Assembly: GCA_905234605.1 (NCBI GenBank)
Contig: CAJOIE010000012.1
Location: forward strand, 1 to 47,394
Source of the DNA: an uncultured Bacteroidaceae bacterium
GTDB lineage: Bacteria > Bacteroidota > Bacteroidia > Bacteroidales > Bacteroidaceae
Direction of reading: 5' to 3'
Length of the DNA: 47,394 bases
The notes under the pieces were generated by a model. It did no database searches. It saw only the letters and a program-made list of their open reading frames with translations, and was not told where the DNA came from. This document shows, piece after piece, positions 41,057 through 47,394 of the stretch; positions within the stretch are counted from its first letter, which is position 1, and each line of letters opens with the position of its first letter. A program made the position numbers and the translations under genes.

Positions 41057-42925
41057 CTACTCCTGCTCTGCCTCGTCGGCCTTGGGTGCACGCATCTCAG
41101 CGTCTATAGCCTTGATCTTGTTCTGCAAGAGGTCGAGCTCCTCACGCAGTTTCTCCACCTTGCGCTGCACGTCGGCCACCAGAGTGTTGCCGCTCTTGCT
41201 CTTGGCATTCAGGAAGTTGAGGTTATTCTCGTAGGTCTGTATCTCAGCCTTGCGCGCCTCGAACACACGCTGCATGCGTTCCCTCTCGCGGGAGAGAGTG
41301 CTCTCGCCCTTGGCCACAGCCTCGCGCACACTCTTCTGGAAGCCTTCCAGCCGGCGGCGGGCCTGCGATGCGCCGAAGTGCTTGTAGAGCTCGTCGGCCA
41401 CCTCACGGTATTCCTTGTATAGACGGTCCTTGTCGCGGAAGGGCACGTGCCCCACTTCGTTCCAGCGTGCCTGCAACTCGCGCACCTGCTCTATGGTGGC
41501 CGATGCAGCATCCTCGGCCAGCGCGCGCAGCTGTGCAATGATGTCGCGCTTCTGCTCAAGGTTGGCCTGCTCAGAGCTCTTCTGGTCGGCATTGGCTGCA
41601 TTCCTGGCCTCGAAGAAATGGTCGCAGGCAGCCGTGAAACGCTTCCAGAGGGCATCGCTGTACTTGCGCGGCACGGCACCGATGGCGCGCCACTGCTTCT
41701 GCAACTGTATCAGCTTGTCGGCAGTCTGCCTCCACTGGGTGCTGTCTTGCAGGGCCTCGGCCTCTTCCACAAGCTGGCGCTTCTGCTCGAGGTTGACATT
41801 GAGCTCCTCTTTCACAGTCTTGAAATACTCCGACTTGGCTGTGAAGAAGTGGTCGCATGCCTGGCGGAAACGTTCAAACACGACAGCATTCTGACGGTGG
41901 CTGGCGTAGCCGATGGTCTTCCACTGAGCCTGCACTTCCAGCACCTGCTTTGTCTGCGCCTCCCATTGCGCGAAGGTGGTCAGTGCAGCATAGTCTATTG
42001 CCTCCACTTGCTCGCAGAGGGCTTCCTTCTGCTTCAGGTTGTCCTCTTCCTGCGCCTTGATGGCCTCGAAGTGCTCCTGATGACGCTTGTTGACCACCGT
42101 GCTGGCAGCCTTGAAGCGGTTCCATATCTCGTCGCGGAGTTCCTTGGCCACGGGACCTATCTCCTTGTATTCGGCGTGCAGTGCCTGCAGCTTGTTGAAG
42201 GCTGCCACGACGTCGGCCTCAGCAGCCAGGGCCTCGGCCTGCTCTATGAGGCGTTCCTTGGCGGTGAGGTTCTTCTTGAAATCATATTCGCGAGCCTCGC
42301 TGTTGAGCTTCAGCAGGTCGTAGTACTGCTCCACATATAGCTGATAGTTCTTCCACACCTCCGTGGCCTTCTCGGCAGGCACGGCGCCTATTTCACGCCA
42401 CTGTGCCTGGAGCTGCTTGAACTCATCGAAATGCGCGTTGGCTTCTTCGGGTGTCGTGACAAGCTGCTTGATGCGGTCGATGATGGCAGTCTTAGCCTGA
42501 AGGTTATCGGCTTTCTGCTTCTCGGCAGCCTCGGCAATCTCGGCACGCTTCTGGCGGATAGATGCCATGATGGTCTTGAACTGTTCCTCCACTTCCTCTA
42601 TCTCCGGACGCCACTCCTCGACGGCTCCGCCGGCTGCGACGAAAGCGTCGCGGGCAGCCGTCTTGGCCGCTGTCTGCAACTTGTAGAAGACCATCTTCAG
42701 CTGGTCAAGCTCGCCTTTGTCGCCACCGGCGTTCTCCTCGTCGATGGCCCTGAGGCGCTCCACCACTTGCTGTCGGTCCTCATAGGTTTGTGTCTCGGCC
42801 TGCTCTGCGGGCTCCGTGGTCTCCTCGGCCTGCGTCGCGGCTTGCGGCGTAGGCTGTTCCTGCACTTCTGCTGCGTTGGTTGCCAGCTCCTCGGGAGCGG
42901 GTTGCAGCTCGTTGGTCTCAGTCAT
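41057..42925 (-). CDS. DUF349 protein, coiled-coil repeats
   Basis: 622 residues, almost all helical. After an acidic, Gln-rich N-terminus (about 1-60), several DUF349 units follow, each with a pattern like LQAQWREIGAVPAEKATEVWKN (about 170), IGYASHRQNAVVFERFRQAC, QWRAIGAVPRKYSDALWKR and RWNEVGHVPFRDKDRLYKEY. The C-terminal 80 residues are coiled coil. The domain is found across Bacteroidetes and Actinobacteria, and its role is unknown. Confidence 0.93.
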   Translation of the reverse strand: MTETNELQPAPEELATNAAEVQEQPTPQAATQAEETTEPAEQAETQTYEDRQQVVERLRAIDEENAGGDKGELDQLKMVFYKLQTAAKTAARDAFVAAGGAVEEWRPEIEEVEEQFKTIMASIRQKRAEIAEAAEKQKADNLQAKTAIIDRIKQLVTTPEEANAHFDEFKQLQAQWREIGAVPAEKATEVWKNYQLYVEQYYDLLKLNSEAREYDFKKNLTAKERLIEQAEALAAEADVVAAFNKLQALHAEYKEIGPVAKELRDEIWNRFKAASTVVNKRHQEHFEAIKAQEEDNLKQKEALCEQVEAIDYAALTTFAQWEAQTKQVLEVQAQWKTIGYASHRQNAVVFERFRQACDHFFTAKSEYFKTVKEELNVNLEQKRQLVEEAEALQDSTQWRQTADKLIQLQKQWRAIGAVPRKYSDALWKRFTAACDHFFEARNAANADQKSSEQANLEQKRDIIAQLRALAEDAASATIEQVRELQARWNEVGHVPFRDKDRLYKEYREVADELYKHFGASQARRRLEGFQKSVREAVAKGESTLSRERERMQRVFEARKAEIQTYENNLNFLNAKSKSGNTLVADVQRKVEKLREELDLLQNKIKAIDAEMRAPKADEAEQE

Positions 42926-43098
42926 TGTGCTTACGTTTTGTGTAGCTAATTAAAGGTTATAGTGTTGCCCCGGGCATGGCGGCACATGGCGGCTTACGCC
43001 CTAACAGCGAGGCAAATAAAGGTAAAATAATGCTATGGATGTGCGCTTTGCGGCTGTTTTTTGCTTTCCGGCGTGCAACATTGTGCCTACAGGCCGGC

Positions 43099-44025
43099 TC
43101 AGAGCCATGCCTTGAGGCGCGCGTACCACCAGAACGACGCCGTGAAGAGCACAGAGAGCACCACGACTACGGGGAAGCCTATGGGATTGTCCTCCATGCC
43201 GTTGATGAGGTTCATGCCGAAGAAGCTTGCCACGAGGGTAGGCACCATGAGGAACATGGACACTATGGTGAGCGTCTTCATCACGGTTGACATGTTGTTG
43301 TTGATGATATTGGCATAGGTGTCCATGGTGGACTCCAGGATGTTGGAATATATGCCCGTCGTCTCGCGTGCCTGGTTCATCTCGATGTTCACGTCCTCGA
43401 TGAGGTCGGCATCGAGCTCATCCACCGGCAGCTTGAATTTCAGCTTGGAGAGCAGGGTCTCGTTGCCACGTATGGAAGTGGCGAAATATGTCAGGCTGTC
43501 TTGCAGGCGGCTCAGGCTTATGAGGTCGGCATTGTCCACCTTGCGGTCTAAATGCTGCTTGGCGTCTTCTATGCGTGAGTTAATCTGCTTGAGGCGCTTA
43601 AGGAACCACACGGCAGTGGAGAGGAACAGGCGGAACACGAGGTCGACACTGTCGGTGAAGCCCACGCCACGCTTCTGCTGGTAGGTGACGAAGTCTATCA
43701 TCATGTTGGTCTCGTAGTTGCACACGGTGATGCACACGTCGCCTTTGAGTATGATGCCGAGGGGAATGGTGGTGAACGGGGTGCGCGACTTCACCTCCTT
43801 GACATAGGGTATGCGCAGGATGATGAGTATCCAGCCGTCGTCGTAGTCGTAGCGGGCTCGCTCCTCGGTGTCGGCAATGTCGTCGAGGAAATAGTCGGGG
43901 ATATGGAGTGTGTTCTGGAGGAAGTCGGCGTCCTCTTGCGTTGGGCACGTCACCTGCACCCAGCTGTTGGGTGCCCACTGGTCTATCGTACGCAGGCCTT
44001 TCGCAGTGTTCCAATAGGTTCGCAT
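43099..44025 (-). CDS. corA: CorA-family magnesium transporter
   Basis: 308 residues from the ATG at 44025. The longer frame upstream (to 44091) has no family sequence. A soluble funnel domain (to about 240) is followed by two C-terminal helices. The selectivity motif GMN is in VASFFGMNLINGMED, between TLTIVSMFLMVPTLVASF and FPVVVVLSVLFTASFWWYARL. It conducts Mg2+ (or Co2+/Ni2+) into the cell. A long, structured 5' leader precedes it. Confidence 0.93.
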   Translation of the reverse strand: MRTYWNTAKGLRTIDQWAPNSWVQVTCPTQEDADFLQNTLHIPDYFLDDIADTEERARYDYDDGWILIILRIPYVKEVKSRTPFTTIPLGIILKGDVCITVCNYETNMMIDFVTYQQKRGVGFTDSVDLVFRLFLSTAVWFLKRLKQINSRIEDAKQHLDRKVDNADLISLSRLQDSLTYFATSIRGNETLLSKLKFKLPVDELDADLIEDVNIEMNQARETTGIYSNILESTMDTYANIINNNMSTVMKTLTIVSMFLMVPTLVASFFGMNLINGMEDNPIGFPVVVVLSVLFTASFWWYARLKAWL

Positions 44026-44260
44026 CGTGGAAGAAGGAATAAGGTGTGTTTGTAGGTTGAGATGATGACAGACCACACACGAGCCTGCCATGCGATGCGA
44101 ACTCGGTGGTCTCTACGGGAGGGTGTTACGTTGATGATAGTCGTCCATAATGTATATAATTAAGGTATAGCGTGTGTGCCGCACGATGCTGCGGACAGCA
44201 GCATCAGTATGCGCGCCACACAGGCTCACATCCTCTGTGGCTGTGAGCGTGGCAAAGGTA
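44026..44260 (-). promoter_or_regulatory. Promoter and long structured leader of corA
   Basis: TACCTTTG (44253-44260, minus strand) is a TAnnTTTG element 227 bases before the corA ATG. The leader has three stems when read on the minus strand: GCTCACA/TGTGAGC, GATGCTGC/GCAGCATC (perfect, 5-base loop) and GACCAC...GTGGTC with an inner GAG/CTC. An 11-codon frame (MDDYHQRNTLP) lies between the second and third stems. A regulatory RNA is possible, but I recognise no known class. Confidence 0.45.
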
Positions 44261-44314
44261 GCACAAAAAGGCTGGCGTGCAGCTCTCTGCCCGTGAGTTT
44301 TTTGCCTCTTGCTG

Positions 44315-46588
44315 CTAATTTTGCTGAGTGTCGGCCTCGCCGATGGCTGGTGCAGCAGGCTCGTCGCTTGCCTGCTGCCGCTCGGCGGGCGGGTCGAAGA
44401 GGCCATAGGTGGTGCGCAGCACACGGAACTCGGTGCGGCGGTTGAGAGCGTTGCACACCTCCTGCTCGTCGGTGCCCAGGCGGGTGATGAAAGCCTCGGT
44501 GAGGGTGTCGCCTTCGCTGAGAAAGGGATGCTGCTGCGCTATGCGCCGCCTCACCACCTTGGGGCGGCTCTCGCCGTAGCCGCGTGGCGTGAGGCGTGCG
44601 GCCTCGACGCCGTGGTCTATGAGGTAGCGCACCACGCTCTCGGCGCGCCGCTGGCTCAGACGCTCGTTGTACTGGTCGTTGCCACGGTAGTCGCAGTGCG
44701 CACTGAGTTCGATGGTCACGTTGGGGTTCTCGCCGAGCAGCGTCACGAGGCTGTCGAGTGCAGAGGTGCTCTCCGGTGTCAGTGCTGCCGAGTCGAACTC
44801 ATAGTACACGCCGCGCACAAGCACCGGTGCCGACACCGATGCCAGGGGGAACTGCAATGTGAACTCCTGACTGACGCTGCTGGTGTCCACATGCAACTGT
44901 TCCACATGGTTGAGGTAGCCCTGGCAAGTGCCGAGAAAGATGTAGTCCACCAGCGGGTTGACCACTGCCGTGAACGAGCCGTCGCCATGCAGGCTCAGCT
45001 TCTGGTTGGTGCCGTCGTTGCCTATCATGTACACGAGGCCCGAAGGCAGCTCGTAGCCGTCGCGCTCATAGACCCAGCCGCGCACCGTGTGCAGCACCTC
45101 GGGGCACTCAAAGCTCATGATATGGTCCCAGCCGCGTGGGTCGCCACGGTTAGTGGCAAAGAAGCCACGGTTGTGAACGCCCTCGAAGGTCATGCCGAAG
45201 TCGTCGCCGGCTGAGTTCATCGGGTAGCCGAGGTGCTCCACCGTCCACACGCCTGTCACCGTGTCGGCCTTGGCCACGAAGAGATCCAGCCCTCCCATGC
45301 CAGGATGGCCGTCGGAGGAGAAATAGAGGTCACCGTTGGGACGGAACGTCGGGAACATCTCGTCGCCAGGGGTGTTGACGGGTGCGCCGAGGTTCTCCAC
45401 CCCGCCGAGCGTGCGACCCTCGATGCTGATACGCCAGATGTCCTTGCCGCCATGACCGCCAGGCATGTCGCTGACGAAGTAGAGCCAGCGACCGTCGGGC
45501 GAGACGGCAGGATGGGCGTAGCACGACAGCGTGTCGCGCGAGAGGCGCAGCTCCTGCGGCTTGCCCCACGAGGCATCGCTGCGCTGCGAGGTGTATATCT
45601 GGGCATAGCGCGGATAGTCGGGGTCGGATGTGCAGCGCGTGAGATACATGGTCTTGCCGTCGGGGGTGAGGCAACAGGCCCCCTCCTCGAGGTCGCTGTT
45701 GAGTTCACCCTCCACGGCCTCAGGTGTCTGCCATTTGCCCTTCTCGTCCTTGCGCACGACGAAGATGTCGGCATACTTCGTACCCGTGATGCCACTCAGC
45801 TCATCGCCCTGGGCCTGCGGACGTGTGGAAGTGAAATAGAGCATCTCCCACTCGTCGCCTGCCAGCACTGGCGAGTAGTCGGCACGGCGCGAAGCCATGA
45901 CGGGCTCCTTGCGAATGGTGTAGAGCGAGCCACGCTGCTTCATGGCGGCAGCACGGCGTGCGCCAATCAGCCCGTTCATGGCCAGCGTGTCGGCCTGCGG
46001 CGTGCACACGTGCGGATAGAGCGGATAGAGCAGCCGGCTCATGTCTATATACGCCTCATACGAGCGGACGGCACCCTTGTAGTCGCCGTTCTTATGCTGC
46101 ATGCGCGCCAGATGGAGATAGGCAGGCAGCAGGAGCACATCGGCCAGCGAGTCAGCAGGCGAGATGGTGGCAGCTGCCTCTGTCGCAGCCTCAGTGCCCT
46201 TCCTGCCCCGCTTGCTGGCAGCCTTGGCGGCCTTGGGCTGCGCCGTGCGGGCCTGCTGCGCCACAAGCCGCTGGCGGTCGGCACGTGCCTTCTCTATGTA
46301 GCGTATGCCGTTCTGGTAGGCACCGATGGCCTTGGCCGTATAGTTCATGCGGCGGTAGCAGTCGGCCATCTTCAGGGCACGCTGCCCGCGCAGGTCGCGC
46401 TCACGCGTCGGTGTCTTGGCGTATGCCGTGCGGTACTCTGCCGCCGCGTCGAAGTATTCTCCGCGGGCAAAGTACTGGTCGCCCTTCTTCAGGCTCTTCT
46501 CAGCGTTGCAGCCACCGAGAAGCAGCACAAGGGCGCACACCATGAGATATGCCGTGTGCCTGACGATATATGCCGTGTGCCTGTCCAT
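44315..46588 (-). CDS. PorE-like OmpA lipoprotein (TPR, beta-propeller, CRD, OmpA)
   Basis: 757 residues. A lipoprotein signal ends at LLLGGC-NAEKS. Domain order: TPR-like helices (about 30-210, EYFDAAAEYRTAYAKTPTRE), a PD40/WD40 propeller (about 225-490, with SPDGRWLYFVSD and FRPNGDLYFSSDGHPGMGG), a carboxypeptidase-regulatory-like beta domain (about 500-580) and an OmpA C-terminal domain (about 600-730, YYEFDSAALTPES to NRRTEFRV). That architecture is that of PorE, the lipoprotein which links the T9SS to peptidoglycan. The 5' end carries a duplicated stretch (RHTAYIVRHTAYLM), and the true start may be an internal one such as the ATG at 46543. Its presence with PorQ supports a T9SS in this organism. 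Confidence 0.85.
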   Translation of the reverse strand: MDRHTAYIVRHTAYLMVCALVLLLGGCNAEKSLKKGDQYFARGEYFDAAAEYRTAYAKTPTRERDLRGQRALKMADCYRRMNYTAKAIGAYQNGIRYIEKARADRQRLVAQQARTAQPKAAKAASKRGRKGTEAATEAAATISPADSLADVLLLPAYLHLARMQHKNGDYKGAVRSYEAYIDMSRLLYPLYPHVCTPQADTLAMNGLIGARRAAAMKQRGSLYTIRKEPVMASRRADYSPVLAGDEWEMLYFTSTRPQAQGDELSGITGTKYADIFVVRKDEKGKWQTPEAVEGELNSDLEEGACCLTPDGKTMYLTRCTSDPDYPRYAQIYTSQRSDASWGKPQELRLSRDTLSCYAHPAVSPDGRWLYFVSDMPGGHGGKDIWRISIEGRTLGGVENLGAPVNTPGDEMFPTFRPNGDLYFSSDGHPGMGGLDLFVAKADTVTGVWTVEHLGYPMNSAGDDFGMTFEGVHNRGFFATNRGDPRGWDHIMSFECPEVLHTVRGWVYERDGYELPSGLVYMIGNDGTNQKLSLHGDGSFTAVVNPLVDYIFLGTCQGYLNHVEQLHVDTSSVSQEFTLQFPLASVSAPVLVRGVYYEFDSAALTPESTSALDSLVTLLGENPNVTIELSAHCDYRGNDQYNERLSQRRAESVVRYLIDHGVEAARLTPRGYGESRPKVVRRRIAQQHPFLSEGDTLTEAFITRLGTDEQEVCNALNRRTEFRVLRTTYGLFDPPAERQQASDEPAAPAIGEADTQQN

Positions 46589-46813
46589 CCATAAAACAAC
46601 GCCACACCGCCCGCATTATTGTGACAGCCGCCCATATTCCCGCCTGACAGGCTGCCGTATCCTGTTTGGCTGTTTGGCGCACAGAGAATGCTGCACGTGA
46701 CGAAGAACATGGCACGACCTGAGCTGTCCTTATCAATCATTGGAGTTCCTCCTGTAGACTCATCCTGTGTGATGGCTGGCAATATTCATCTGTCTGTACA
46801 CCACGCCGCGAGC

Positions 46814-46832
46814 GACCGGCCACAGGCCGGTC
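46814..46832. terminator. 8-bp GC-rich hairpin
   Basis: GACCGGCC and GGCCGGTC pair perfectly around ACA. TTCTT follows on the plus strand. It lies in the 413-base gap between the DGR target and the PorE-like gene, where I see no convincing gene. Confidence 0.4.
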
Positions 46833-46866
46833 TTCTTGCCTCCGGCTTGACGCGAGGCAGACCGTG

Positions 46867-46914
46867 GGGCGGGCTGCGAGGCGGGCTGTGGGGCGGGCTA
46901 CGGGGCGGGCTACG
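46867..46914 (+). repeat. Four 12-bp GC-rich tandem repeats
   Basis: Units GGGCGGGCTGCG, AGGCGGGCTGTG, GGGCGGGCTACG and GGGCGGGCTACG follow one another without gaps, downstream of the right DGR target. Confidence 0.8.
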
Positions 46915-46941
46915 GGGATGTCACAGAACGGTGATGCACGA

Positions 46942-46956
46942 CCCCGCTGCGCGGGG
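46942..46956 (-). other. 6-bp hairpin downstream of the right VR
   Basis: CCCCGC and GCGGGG pair around a 3-base loop, 45 bases beyond the DGR target stop. Some DGRs need a DNA hairpin just after the variable region. This one is farther away than in the Bordetella phage system, and it may equally be a terminator without a U-tract. An AT-rich TTGAAT-type repeat fills the space between. Confidence 0.35.
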
Positions 46957-47001
46957 AATAAATTGAATTGGTTGAATGAATTGAATATATTGAATGAAGG
47001 G

Positions 47002-47172
47002 TTATTCTGTGACCGCGCGAACACTTCGGCCGTCGCAGCGGTAGAAGTCGTCCGTGTCGCGGCCGCCGCCATTGAAGTAGAGGCCCTGGCCGCCGCCGGA
47101 GCCGGACGCGTCGAGCGTCGACGACCAATAGCCGCCGCCGGAGCCCCCGCGGTAGAGGCTCGTCTCATTGCG
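47002..47172 (-). repeat. DGR variable region (VR), right copy
   Basis: Intact in frame. Its variable codons are mostly GGC and GAC where the left copy has TAC, AGC or AAC. Codon pairs such as TAC/GGC, CAC/CGC and AGC/GAC point to an AAC-rich template. The last codons, from GGC-CGA-AGT to TAA, are identical to the left copy. Confidence 0.88.
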
Positions 47173-47394
47173 ATAGCCCGCAGCGGGCAGGAACAGCTTG
47201 TTGCCGTTGGAGGCGGTGACAAGATAGCCGTTGTGGCCACCCTTGCTGGTCCATGTCCAGGTGCAGTTGCTGCTGAGGGCAGAGAGCTCTGCGAAGGTGG
47301 GCATGCGCCACGTGCCGCCCATGACGGCACGGGCTGCGTCGTCGCTTAGCTCCAACTGCGTGAGGTTGTCGACAGTGCCGTAGGAGCTGGAGGT
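47002..47394 (-). CDS. DGR target protein, C-type-lectin-like (5' end off window)
   Basis: 130 codons remain, starting TSSSYGTVDNLTQLELS and including GGTWRMPT, CTWTWTSKGGHNGY and LFLPAAGYRNETSL, followed by YWSSTL and the conserved end GRSVRAVTE. The fold is the FISUMP/DUF1566-like C-type lectin type used by DGR variable proteins. Over the stretch before the variable region it is about 94 percent identical at DNA level to the left-end gene. Its N-terminus, signal peptide and promoter are beyond the window. The reverse transcriptase, accessory protein and template repeat that would diversify it are also not present here. Confidence 0.88.
   Translation of the reverse strand, partial: TSSSYGTVDNLTQLELSDDAARAVMGGTWRMPTFAELSALSSNCTWTWTSKGGHNGYLVTASNGNKLFLPAAGYRNETSLYRGGSGGGYWSSTLDASGSGGGQGLYFNGGGRDTDDFYRCDGRSVRAVTE

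Noticed and set aside
44113..44424. 103-codon minus-strand frame upstream of corA
   Set aside because: Crosses the promoter and stems of the corA leader and overlaps the end of the PorE-like gene out of frame, with no family sequence.
46688..46966. 92-codon plus-strand frame with GGLRGGLWGG repeats
   Set aside because: The repeats come from a 12-bp DNA repeat, and no start context or homology is visible.
1..47394. DGR reverse transcriptase, Avd-like protein or template repeat in the window
   Set aside because: No frame shows reverse-transcriptase motifs, and no third copy of the variable-region sequence was found. They must lie elsewhere.

Overview
This window looks like a high-GC member of the Bacteroidales, most likely Prevotellaceae. 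The signs are TAnnTTTG promoter elements in front of many genes, type IX secretion genes (PorQ and a PorE-like OmpA lipoprotein), the DUF3822-rsmD pair, a DUF349 protein, an ExbB/ExbD/TonB set, and secreted glycan enzymes with the short C-terminal tail common in Prevotella. No rRNA, tRNA, CRISPR array, transposase or integrase was seen.

Layout, left to right. (1) 1-468: the 3' part of a diversity-generating-retroelement (DGR) target gene, its variable region pushed out of frame by a one-base deletion. (2) 629-7726, minus strand: a PL11-type rhamnogalacturonan lyase, folA, thyA and a large DUF3943 outer-membrane-type protein. (3) 7780-9279: an RsmF/NSUN-type rRNA methyltransferase. (4) 9288-13453, minus strand: an exported KduI, a GxxExxY protein set between inverted short-repeat arrays, an orphan galactitol-type PTS IIC and a coiled-coil membrane protein. 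(5) 13674-18999: a multidomain GH31 enzyme and radA. (6) 19108-22724, minus strand: a 57-residue membrane protein, a decayed GH43 gene and an intact arabinanase-like GH43/LamG protein. (7) 22889-24306: a decayed lipoprotein gene and an OmpA lipoprotein. (8) 24278-28724, minus strand: an FAD protein, pyrH, rsmD, DUF3822 and a membrane-anchored protein. (9) 28820-31446: a RecD-like helicase and an AraC regulator. (10) 31683-38113, minus strand: a solute-binding lipoprotein, an ExbD-ExbD-membrane protein-ExbB energy cluster, tatD, a polyprenyl synthase and tonB. (11) 38281-40889: porQ, cmk and ispH. (12) 41057-46588, minus strand: DUF349, corA and the PorE-like protein. (13) 47002-47394: a second DGR target, on the minus strand.

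The genes share two themes. Pectin use is suggested by the PL11 lyase (rhamnogalacturonan-I backbone), the GH43 (arabinan side chains) and KduI (unsaturated uronate processing), possibly with the nearby IIC permease. Envelope energisation and secretion are represented by ExbB/ExbD/TonB, PorQ and the PorE-like lipoprotein.

The most striking signal is at the two ends. Both hold copies of the same C-type-lectin-like gene. Their last 42 aligned codons before the common GGC-CGA-AGT end differ at 22 codons; every difference changes the amino acid, 29 of 31 base changes fall in codon positions 1 or 2, and all but one fit mutation of a template adenine. The DNA upstream differs by only about 6 percent, with ordinary synonymous changes. 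This is the mark of adenine-directed mutagenic retrohoming. The reverse transcriptase and template repeat are not in the window, so they must act from elsewhere in the genome.
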